This document shows, piece after piece, positions 38,413-46,435 of a stretch of DNA of 64,000 nucleotides (position 1 is the first letter of the stretch; every line of letters starts with the position of its first letter). Source of the DNA: Terrirhizobium terrae (lineage in GTDB: Bacteria > Pseudomonadota > Alphaproteobacteria > Rhizobiales > Rhizobiaceae); the NCBI RefSeq assembly GCF_030323265.1, contig NZ_CP104992.1, forward strand, positions 4,067,501 through 4,131,500. Direction: 5' to 3'. A model generated the notes under the pieces. It was not told the DNA's origin. It ran no database searches and worked only from the letters and a program-made list of their open reading frames with translations. The position numbers were made by a program, and so were the translations under genes.

Positions 38413-39564
38413 ATGGCCCTGCACTTCGAACGCGAAGAATATGCTACCCGCATGAACCGCCTGCTCGCCGCGATGCAGGAGCAGAAGCTCGATGCCGTTC
38501 TGCTGTTTGCGCAGGAAAGCATGTACTGGCTGACCGGCTATGACACGTTCGGCTACTGCTTCTTCCAGACGCTGATCGTCAAGGCGGACGGGTCGATGAC
38601 GCTTCTGACGCGCTCGGCCGACCTTCGCCAGGCCCGCCAGACCTCGATCATCGAGAATATCAGCATCTGGGTCGACCGGCTGAACGCCGACCCAACGCTC
38701 GATCTCAAAAACCTCTTGAGCGAGATGGATCTGCTCGGCGCGAAGATCGGCATCGAATACGACACCCACGGCATGACCGGCCGCATCGCCCGCCTGCTCG
38801 ATCACCAGCTCGCCACCTTCGGCCAGGTGAGCGACGCCTCCTACATCGTCAGCGGCCTGCGCCTTGTAAAGAGCCCGGCCGAGATCGCCTATGCGCGCCG
38901 CGCCGCCGAACTCGCCGACGACGCGCTCGACGCGGCTCTGCCGCTGATCAAGGCCGGCGCCGACGAAGCCGATATTCTCGCTGCGATGCAGGGCACGATC
39001 CTTGCCGGCGGCGGCGACTATCCCGCCAACGAATTCATCATCGGTTCCGGCGAGGATGCCCTGCTCTGCCGCTACAAGGCGGGCCGTCGCAAGCTCGACG
39101 CGAACGACCAGCTGACGCTCGAATGGGCCGGCACGTCAGCGCATTACCACGCCGCCATGATGCGTACCGTCATCATTGGCGAACCGACATTCCGTCACCG
39201 CGAACTCTACAAGGCCTCGCTCGAAACGATCCAGGCGATCGAGGAGGTCCTGCGGCCGGGTCACGTCTTCGGTGATGTCTTCGACACTCATGCGCGCATC
39301 CTCGACGAACGCGGCCTCTCCCGCCACCGGCTGAATGCCTGCGGTTATTCGCTCGGAGCCCGCTTCTCGCCGTCCTGGATGGAGCACCAAATGTTCCATG
39401 TCGGCAACCAGCAGGAAATTCTGCCCGACATGACGTTGTTCGTGCACATGATCATCATGGATTCCGAGACGAATACCGCGATGACGCTCGGCCACACCTA
39501 CCTGACGACCAGCGAAGCACCGCAGCCACTCTCCCGCCACAGCCTCGATCTCATCGTCTGCTGA
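38413..39564 (+). CDS. M24 family metallopeptidase-like protein (ectoine hydrolase/aminopeptidase P-like)
   Basis: The 383-residue protein has a creatinase N-terminal domain (LDAVLLFAQESMYWLTGYDTFGYCFFQTLIV) and a pita-bread C-terminal domain (SPAEIAYARRAAELADDAL onward). The positions normally bearing the first metal-ligand Asp read LEWAGTSAHYHAAMMRTV, and later blocks read CGYSLGARFSPSWMEHQMF and AMTLGHTYL. These resemble ectoine hydrolase DoeA-type M24 proteins, in which the usual dinuclear ligands are not conserved. Peptidase activity is therefore doubtful. It starts one base after pgeF, so it is co-transcribed. Confidence 0.8.
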   Translation: MALHFEREEYATRMNRLLAAMQEQKLDAVLLFAQESMYWLTGYDTFGYCFFQTLIVKADGSMTLLTRSADLRQARQTSIIENISIWVDRLNADPTLDLKNLLSEMDLLGAKIGIEYDTHGMTGRIARLLDHQLATFGQVSDASYIVSGLRLVKSPAEIAYARRAAELADDALDAALPLIKAGADEADILAAMQGTILAGGGDYPANEFIIGSGEDALLCRYKAGRRKLDANDQLTLEWAGTSAHYHAAMMRTVIIGEPTFRHRELYKASLETIQAIEEVLRPGHVFGDVFDTHARILDERGLSRHRLNACGYSLGARFSPSWMEHQMFHVGNQQEILPDMTLFVHMIIMDSETNTAMTLGHTYLTTSEAPQPLSRHSLDLIVC

Positions 39565-39655
39565 CAACCGGCTCCGACGAGGTCGCCGAGATTGACTCCG
39601 ATCGAAGGCGACCTCTAAGCTCTCGACGGGGGCAAGCTGGTCAGGAGACGGATTC

Positions 39656-40417
39656 GTGCGGCGTTCGGTAAGATTTCACATCGCCATCGCCGCGCTGCTG
39701 ACCCTCGGACTAGTCTCGTGCACCACATCCGATGCCTTGACGCCTCAAGTCGACGTCGGCGGAGGAACGACACGTTCATCGACGCCCGTCACCCAGGCAG
39801 ACACCGATCGCATGGCCGGCACCTATGCGCCGCCAGCGGTCCAGCGATCGCCCGGAGGCTACGCCACCGGTCCGCAGAATTCACTGGAAGCCCAGGCGCG
39901 GGCACTCGAGGCCGGCAACGCAGTCTCGCCCTCGTCCTCGGGGCCGCCGCCGGATTGGGAGGGCAATGAGAGCCAGCCGATACGGTCGCCTTCGGATGAA
40001 ACCGTGCCCCCTGCGGCGCCTCAGATCGCAGCCCAGCCGCCGGCCGGAGGCGCCGGCACAATCCGTTTCCTGCCCATCATCGGCGCGCCCGTTCAGGCTG
40101 TGACGCCTCTCTCGCGACAATTGGGCGCAGAGGCGCGGGCTTCTGGCCTAACCATCCGCCCGTCGAGCGACAACAGCACGGAGCAGATCCTCAAGGGCTA
40201 TTTCTCCGCCTTCGCCGACAGCGGCAAGGTCACCATCGTCTATGTCTGGGACGTGCTCGACAATGCCGGCGCCCGTCTCCACCGCATGCAGGGCCAGGAA
40301 ACTCTTCCGGCTCAAGGTTCGGATCCATGGGCGGCCGTTCCGCCCTCCCTCATGCAGCAGATCGCCACCAAGACGATCCGCGACTACCTCTCATGGCGTC
40401 AGACCCAGGCCGGATAG
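39656..40417 (+). CDS. Lipoprotein, hypothetical, Pro/Ala/Ser-rich
   Basis: The 253-residue protein (GTG start) has a lipoprotein signal: MRRSVRFHIAIAALLTLGLVSCTTS, with lipobox LVSC (Cys22). The next 100 residues are a low-complexity Pro/Ser/Gln linker. The C-terminal domain (TIRFLPIIGAPVQAVTPLSRQLGAEARASGL, GYFSAFADSGKVTIVYVWDVLDNAGARLHRMQGQE) is compact and looks conserved. I recall similar proteins just upstream of prs in rhizobia, but no function. It is anchored to a membrane leaflet on the periplasmic side. Confidence 0.75.
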   Translation: MRRSVRFHIAIAALLTLGLVSCTTSDALTPQVDVGGGTTRSSTPVTQADTDRMAGTYAPPAVQRSPGGYATGPQNSLEAQARALEAGNAVSPSSSGPPPDWEGNESQPIRSPSDETVPPAAPQIAAQPPAGGAGTIRFLPIIGAPVQAVTPLSRQLGAEARASGLTIRPSSDNSTEQILKGYFSAFADSGKVTIVYVWDVLDNAGARLHRMQGQETLPAQGSDPWAAVPPSLMQQIATKTIRDYLSWRQTQAG

Positions 40418-40555
40418 CCTGTCATCGAACGCCGGAATCTATGCCGCAAGTCACACATCGTTCATAAAAAACGTGGGCAGGATGGAAATGGCTATTGCAT
40501 TCGAAACCTGCGGCGGTAAAAGGCCGCCATCCAGCTTCAAAACAGGCGGACCGCA

Positions 40556-41488
40556 ATGAAGGTTTTCGCAGGCAATTCGAACCGGCACTTGGCCGACGCG
40601 ATCTGCAGTTATCTCAATGTTCCAGTCGGAAAAGCCAGTGTAAGGCGATTTGCAGACCAGGAAATCTTCGTTGAAATCCAGGAGAACGTGCGCGGGGAAG
40701 ACGTCTTCGTCATCCAGTCCACGTCGTTCCCGACCAACGATCATCTGATGGAACTGCTGATCATGATCGACGCGTTTCGCCGCTCGTCGGCCAAGCGTAT
40801 CACGGCAGTGCTTCCCTATTTCGGCTATGCGAGACAGGACCGCAAGGCCGGGCCGCGCACGCCGATTTCGGCCAAGCTCGTCGCGAACCTGATCACGGAG
40901 GCCGGTGCCGATCGCGTGCTGACGCTCGATCTGCATGCCGGTCAGATCCAGGGCTTTTTCGATATCCCGACCGACAACCTTTACGCCGTGCCGGTCCTGG
41001 CGCGTGACGTGAAGGAAAACTACGACCTCAACAACGTCATGGTCGTCTCGCCGGACGTCGGCGGCGTGGTTCGTGCGCGGTCGCTTGCCAAGCGCCTCGA
41101 TTGCCAGCTCGCGATCGTCGACAAGCGCCGCGAACGCGCCGGTGAATCGGAAGTCATGAACGTCATCGGCGATGTCGAAGGCAAGGACTGTCTTCTGATC
41201 GACGACATCGTCGACTCGGGCGGCACGCTCTGCAACGCCGCCGAAGCCCTCTTGAAGAACGGCGCGACCAGCGTGACCGCCTATATCACCCACGGCGTGC
41301 TTTCCGGTGGTGCGGTTACCCGTATTTCCTCGTCCAAGTTGAAGGAACTGGTCATCACGGACTCGATCCAGCCTACGACGGCCGTTCAGTCCGCGCCGAA
41401 TATCCGCGTCATTTCCACGGCGAACCTGCTCGGCGAAGCAATCAGCCGCACATCGATGGAATCGTCGGTCTCCAGTCTCTTCGATTGA
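40556..41488 (+). CDS. prs: Ribose-phosphate pyrophosphokinase (PRPP synthetase)
   Basis: Prs makes PRPP from ribose 5-phosphate and ATP for purine, pyrimidine, His, Trp and NAD synthesis; apt in this window consumes PRPP. The 310-residue class I enzyme starts MKVFAGNSNRHLADAICSYL. It has RFADQEIFVEI, VLPYFGYARQDRKAGPRTPISAKLVANL, the metal/ribose-binding DLHAGQIQGFFDIP and the PRPP loop LLIDDIVDSGGTLCNAAEALL. It belongs to the conserved rhizobial order lgt-midA-pgeF-prs-rplY-pth-ychF. Confidence 0.97.
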   Translation: MKVFAGNSNRHLADAICSYLNVPVGKASVRRFADQEIFVEIQENVRGEDVFVIQSTSFPTNDHLMELLIMIDAFRRSSAKRITAVLPYFGYARQDRKAGPRTPISAKLVANLITEAGADRVLTLDLHAGQIQGFFDIPTDNLYAVPVLARDVKENYDLNNVMVVSPDVGGVVRARSLAKRLDCQLAIVDKRRERAGESEVMNVIGDVEGKDCLLIDDIVDSGGTLCNAAEALLKNGATSVTAYITHGVLSGGAVTRISSSKLKELVITDSIQPTTAVQSAPNIRVISTANLLGEAISRTSMESSVSSLFD

Positions 41489-41601
41489 TTGGCGCAGGCC
41501 AATTCTGCCAAAGTTTCAGATTACCGCGTCGGGCCGGAAGTCGTTTTCGATTTTCGGCCCGATGCTTTAGGCTGACTATGATCAACCGGAGAGGAACCGC
41601 C

Positions 41602-42090
41602 ATGTTTTCAATTAGAAGCCAGCGCAACAGGCTGCCGCTTCTCGTCCTGCTGCCGATGCTTTCGGCCTGCGTCGAGGGCGGTCCGCCGTCCGGCCCGGGT
41701 GGATATTATCCGCCACCGCGCCCTGAGCCCGGACCGCAGATGTGCACGATGGAGTATCGTCCGGTCTGCGGCGAACGCGGCGGCCGGTTCGAGACTTTCA
41801 GCAATTCCTGCCAGGCGCGCGCCCGCGGCTTCCGTGTTGCCAGCCCAGGCGAATGCCGCGGCCCCGGTGGATATCCGCCTCCGGGCCGTCCCGACAGGCC
41901 GGATAGACCCGGCTGGGACCGCCCGGGAAGACCGGATCGGCCAGATCGCCCGGAACAGGGCTTCTGCACCCGCGAATATCGCCCTGTCTGCGGCCAGAAC
42001 CGCGGCCGCACGCGAACCTTCCCGAATGCCTGTGAAGCCCGCAATGCCGGCTTTGGGGTAATCTCCTCCGGCGAGTGCCGCCGCGGCTGA
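41602..42090 (+). CDS. Lipoprotein with two Kazal-type serine protease inhibitor-like domains
   Basis: The 162-residue protein starts MFSIRSQRNRLPLLVLLPML, with lipobox LSAC, after GGAGAGGAACCGCC. It contains two copies of a 4-Cys module: CTMEYRPVCGERGG...FSNSCQARARGF...SPGEC and CTREYRPVCGQNRG...FPNACEARNAGF...SSGEC. The C-(x)7-PVCG...SxxC/NxC...GEC pattern is Kazal-like, but each copy has four rather than six cysteines. The modules are joined by a Pro/Asp/Arg repeat linker (RPDRPDRPGW). It is probably an envelope-anchored protease inhibitor or cysteine-rich structural lipoprotein; inhibition is inference. Confidence 0.82.
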   Translation: MFSIRSQRNRLPLLVLLPMLSACVEGGPPSGPGGYYPPPRPEPGPQMCTMEYRPVCGERGGRFETFSNSCQARARGFRVASPGECRGPGGYPPPGRPDRPDRPGWDRPGRPDRPDRPEQGFCTREYRPVCGQNRGRTRTFPNACEARNAGFGVISSGECRRG

Positions 42091-42118
42091 CGGAAGAAAT
42101 CGCTCAGCCATCCAAAAC

Positions 42119-42150
42119 AAAATGCCGGGATCGCTGTCCCGGCATTTTGC
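42119..42150 (+). terminator. Terminator of the Kazal-domain lipoprotein gene
   Basis: AATGCCGGGA and TCCCGGCATT arms around TCGCTG, followed by TTGC. Confidence 0.78.
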
Positions 42151-42199
42151 ATTCGGCAAATCCGTTGACTATGTAGATCGCCTATTCAAGGAGCCCCGC

Positions 42200-42457
42200 A
42201 TGGCCTCACGCGACCGTTATTCCCGAAAACTCGAATGCGCCCAGTGCGGCCAGACCGGCTTTGCCGAGGTTTCGGAAACGGATGACAAGCGCGCCGGCAA
42301 TCGTGATTTCCGCATCGACGAATTGCCGAAGGGCTTTCGTACGGAGTTCGCATCCGCCGACCCACGCAAATACATGATCCGATGCGGCGACTGCGGACTG
42401 AAATTCCGCTTCGAGCAGAAGTCCTACTACGCGCCGGGCGGCGAGGCCCGGCGGTAG
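42200..42457 (+). CDS. Small zinc-ribbon-like protein, hypothetical (85 aa)
   Basis: The start follows AAGGAGCCCCGC. The protein has two CxxC knuckles: LECAQCGQTGF near residue 13 and IRCGDCGLKFRF near residue 63, about 46 residues apart, a rubredoxin- or ribbon-type zinc site. Between them lies the polar region KGFRTEFASADPRKYM. I do not recognise a named family. It may bind nucleic acid or be a structural zinc protein. It is intact and monocistronic. Confidence 0.75.
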   Translation: MASRDRYSRKLECAQCGQTGFAEVSETDDKRAGNRDFRIDELPKGFRTEFASADPRKYMIRCGDCGLKFRFEQKSYYAPGGEARR

Positions 42458-42477
42458 TCTTCCTGCCGGAATTCCGC

Positions 42478-45254
42478 TCAAGCAGCCGCAACGACCTTTT
42501 GATCACCCATCGGTGCAGGGCGTCCAAGCAGATAGCCTTGCGCTTCGTGACATCCTTCGTCCCGCAGGATCAGAAGCTGGTCGCTGGTCTCCACACCTTC
42601 CGCCAGGACCGGGATGCGAAGCCCCTGCCCCAATGCCAGGATTGCGCGGACCATCGCCTTGGCTTCTTCGCTGCGCTCGACATCCGCCAGGAAGCTGCGA
42701 TCGAGCTTGATCTTGTCGAACGGGAAGGACTGCAGGGTCTCAAGCGACGAATAGCCGGTGCCGAAATCGTCGATCGCGATCGACACGCCGAGCGCCTTGA
42801 TAGCCCGCAGCGCATGAAGCGCGCGCTGCTTGTCGGCGAAGATCGAGCTCTCGGTGATCTCGAGCTCCAGACGGCTCGGCTTCAAGCCGGTTTCGAGAAG
42901 CACCGAGTGGACGATTGCCGGCATGTCGGCATGGGCGATCTGGACCGGTGAAAGATTGACAGCAACCTTGTAGCCGACTGGCCAAGTCGCCGCCTCGCGG
43001 CAGGCTTCCCGCAGAACCCATTCGCCGATCGGCAGGATGGCACCGCATTCTTCCGCCACGCCGATGAAATCGACCGGCGAAACCTGCCCGCGCTCCGGAT
43101 GCCGCCAGCGCAGCAGCACTTCGTAGCCGGTAATTTCCCCGGTCGAGATCGACTTCTGCACCTGATAATGCAGATAGAACTGCTTGGCCTCAATGGCCGC
43201 CCAGAGGTCCTTAGCCATCTTGGTGCGGTCGCGCGCCGCTTCGTCCATTTCCACGTCGTAGAAGCAGACCTCACGGGAGAGCGAGCCCTTGGCGCGATAC
43301 ATGGCAAGGTCGGCATTGGCGATCAGCGCCTCCGGCGAATTGCCGTCATTCGGATAGAGCGCCACGCCCATGCTGGCGCCCGGCACCAGCCGGTGACCTT
43401 CGACATCCATCGGCCGATTGAATTCGGCGGTCATACGATCAAGGAACGATTGCACGTCGGCAATGTCGTTGTAGCGCATCGCGGCCACGAATTCGTCACC
43501 GCCGAAGCGGGCGAACATGTCGTTGGGACCGACCAGCTGCATCATCCGACGCGCCATTTCCTTCAGCACTTCGTCGCCGACCGCGTGACCTAGCTGGTCG
43601 TTGATCTGCTTGAACTTGTTGAGGTCGATCCCGACAACGGCAAGCTGATCGCCGCTATGGGCGGCATGCAGGACCTCGCCCTCCAGATAGCTCATGAAGG
43701 CTGCGCGGTTGGGCAGCTGCGTCAGGCTGTCATGGCGGGCCATGAAGGCGATCTGTTCCTCGGACCGGACCTGCTCGGTAATATCCTCGAAGGTCGCGAC
43801 CCAGCCACCGCCGGCAAGCTCGTTGAGAGCGGTGCGGACCGTATGCCCATCATAGGTCCTGTGCAGCAGGCTCTGCGGCCCGGCCTTCATCGCAGCAATG
43901 TAACGGTCGTAGTGGGCGCGGGCGCGCAGGCTCGCATCCCTGGGATCGGGATAGGACATCTCGAAGCCCTTGCTGACGATTTCCCAATAGCTACGGCCCG
44001 GCACGACGAAACCCTCGGGGAATTTGAACATGTCACGGTAGCGGCCATTGGAGAGAATGAGTTTCTCGTCGCGGTCGAACAGGCAGATGCCCTGGCTCAT
44101 GTTCTCCAGCGCCAGGTCGAGGTTCTGGGTGATGGCGGCGATCCGGTCGCTGTCTCCCTTCTGTCGTGTGATGTCGCGCGTGATCTTCGCATAACCGACG
44201 AGGATGCCGTCATCATCGATCACTGGCTGGATGACCACATGCGCCCAGAACCAGCTGCCGTCCTTGCGGTAGCGCTTGCCCTCCGCATCGAATCGACCGG
44301 TTTCACGCGCGGTCTTCAAAGCCTTCGCGGGCGCGCCTGCAGCCTGATCTTCAGCGGAGTAAAAGCGGGCAAAGTTCCGCCCGACGATCTCCTTTGCCGC
44401 ATAGCCCTTGGCACGCTCGGCCCCGGCATTCCAATTGGTCACGACGCCGTTCGGGTCGAGCATGTAGATGGCGTAGTCGGTGACGCCGCGGACGAGCAGC
44501 TGGAAATTGCGTTCGATAGCCTTCGACGAACGGGCGGCCTGGCCCGACACGATCGCCGCCGCAACGCCGGATCCGATGAGCGAAAGAGAAACGACGATAA
44601 TCGTCGATAGCATCAATGGCTTGGACAGCGAGCCGATCTCAATGCTTTGCGAAAGGTCGGGAACGAGCTCGACAGCGCCCATGGCAATGAAATGCATGCA
44701 GACGATCGCGAGCGATAGGGTCGTCGCGGCAAGTGCCACCGTCTTCGCCCCCTTGCCGAGTGCGATCAAGAACGCAATCGGCGCCATGACGACGGCAGCG
44801 GCAATCGCGGTGATCACGAGCGGACGCGACCACGCGATCACGCCACCGAACTCGATTGCCGACATTCCAGTGAAATGCATGCAGGACACGCCGGCGCCGA
44901 AGATCGCGCCGGCGGCGATGGCACCAAGACGCGTCGGTGCAGCGACCATTAGGAACGACGCGACGAACGTGGAAGCGAAGGCCAGCGCAAGCGAAACGAG
45001 GGTCAAAGAAAGGTCGAAGCGGAAAGCCATTCCCGGGTCGTAAGCCAGCATCGCGACGAAATGGGTCGCCCATATGCCGAATCCCCTGCCCCGCCGGCCA
45101 CGGCGGCCCAGATCATCCGCGCACTGCCGCGCGTCTGCTTTGCCCGTCCGATGAACGTGACCGTCGCCAGATTTGCCATGAAGCACAGCAGGCCTGCCAC
45201 GACGACAAGCGACAGATCATGCTCATAAGCTAGGCAGGTGAACACACCATACAT
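42478..45254 (-). pseudogene. MHYT-PAS-GGDEF-EAL cyclic-di-GMP signalling protein, frame broken at about 45085
   Basis: This corrected 925-residue membrane protein starts MYGVFTCLAYEHDLSLVVVAG at 45254. The MHYT sensor repeats appear as THFVAMLAYDPG, MHFTGMSAIEFGG and MHFIAMGAVEL, with seven membrane helices. Then come PAS domains (VTNWNAGAERAKGYAAKEIVGRNFARFY), a GGDEF domain (FARFGGDEFVAAM) and an EAL domain (TGYEVLLRWRHPERG, DDFGTGYSSLETLQSFPFDKIKLD). GGDEF is canonical; EAL is EVL, so phosphodiesterase activity needs testing. The break joins AAVAGGAG to FGIWATHF after one G is added at 45083-45086. MHYT domains are proposed to sense oxygen, CO or NO through copper. Confidence 0.88.
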
Positions 45255-45609
45255 AAGAACTTACCCCCGAAACTTGATCCTTTTTTAAGGGGCAGCGTCT
45301 TTAACAAACTCCGTACAGCTTATTGAGCACACACTTTTTTAGGTCACCATGACAAAACGTGCTTAATAGTCCCGCAAGCGCCCCCCACCGTGAGTAAGCC
45401 TGGGCGGGCGACGCACCGATAGGCTGCATCAACCTGATTGCCTGTCGCATTGACTGAGCCCTTGCCTCCCTATGCCCCTTGTATTATAGGGACCGCGTCC
45501 GCACAGACACCCTTGGAGGCAATGCGGATGGAGAGCGTCGTGAGATGCCCTCCGGTTCGAACCGGCAAATGCCGGCAGAACTCTCCAAACAACCTCGAAA
45601 GGAAATGCC
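45255..45609. other. Intergenic region between the MHYT protein gene and rplY
   Basis: The region is A/T-rich on the left, where the MHYT gene promoter should lie, and carries the rplY promoter on the right (listed separately). No coding sequence is evident. Confidence 0.4.
45461..45489 (+). promoter_or_regulatory. Promoter of rplY
   Basis: CTTGCC (45461-45466), a 17-base spacer and TTATAG (45484-45489) fit the rhizobial sigma-70 consensus. The implied leader is about 115 bases. Confidence 0.55.
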
Positions 45610-46230
45610 ATGAGCCAGGAAACTTACGTGCTCAAGGCCGAGGCGCGCGAACGGGTCGGTAAGGGGTCCTCCCGTGAACTTCGCCGCAACGGTTTCATTC
45701 CTGCAGTCATCTACGGTGACAAGCAGACTCCTCTGTCGATCGTCCTCAACACCAATGAGGTCACCAAGCGTATTCACGCTGGCGGTTTCATGACGACGGT
45801 CGCATCCATCGAACTCGATGGCAAGAAGATCAGCGTCCTGCCGAAGGACTACCAGCTCGATCCGGTCCGCGACTTCACCATGCATGTCGACTTCCTGCGC
45901 GTTTCCGCCAACACGGAAGTCAACGTCGAAGTTCCGGTTCACTTCGTCAACGAAGACAAGTCCGCGATCAAGCAGGGCGGCGTCCTGAACATCGTCCGTC
46001 ACACGGTCGAGTTCCATTGCCCGGCAAACGCTATCCCGGAATTCATCACGGTTGACCTCGACGGCGCCAAGATCGGCGACAGCCTGCACATTTCGGCTGT
46101 CAAGCTGCCGAAGGGCGTTCGCCCGGTCATCACCGACCGCGACTTCACGATCGCAACGATCGTTGCTCCGGCAGCCGGCGTTGCCGACGAAGAAGAAGCC
46201 GCAGCAGCAGAAGCTTCGACCGAAGAATAA
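45610..46230 (+). CDS. rplY: 50S ribosomal protein L25/general stress protein Ctc
   Basis: The 206-residue protein is the long CTC form of L25, which binds 5S rRNA. The N-terminal L25 domain is YVLKAEARERVGKGSSRELRRNGFIPAVIYGDKQTPLSI, and the C-terminal TL5 beta domain includes VNVEVPVHFVNEDKSAIKQGGVLNIVRHTVEFHCPANAIPEFITVDL. It ends in an Ala/Glu-rich tail. The start is preceded by GAAAGGAAATGCC. pth follows 3.4 kb later; two signalling genes intervene. Confidence 0.96.
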   Translation: MSQETYVLKAEARERVGKGSSRELRRNGFIPAVIYGDKQTPLSIVLNTNEVTKRIHAGGFMTTVASIELDGKKISVLPKDYQLDPVRDFTMHVDFLRVSANTEVNVEVPVHFVNEDKSAIKQGGVLNIVRHTVEFHCPANAIPEFITVDLDGAKIGDSLHISAVKLPKGVRPVITDRDFTIATIVAPAAGVADEEEAAAAEASTEE

Positions 46231-46256
46231 GATCTTCGGCATCAGCTCTTTGCAGA

Positions 46257-46285
46257 GCCCGCCCCATCCGGGGCGGGCTTTCTTG
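46257..46285 (+). terminator. Terminator of rplY
   Basis: GCCCGCCCC and GGGGCGGGC around ATCC, followed by TTTCTTGTTTT. Confidence 0.88.
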
Positions 46286-46435
46286 TTTTCGAGACATCCA
46301 TTGCGCCGTATGACGCACCCTTAACGATGTATTTGCTTAACCCCATGAGGGAAGTTTAAAGCTTTCGATGGAAGTATGCCCCTCTACTATGGGGAAATAC
46401 TTTGATCGCCTCCAGGCGAGTTGCGGGGAAAACGA

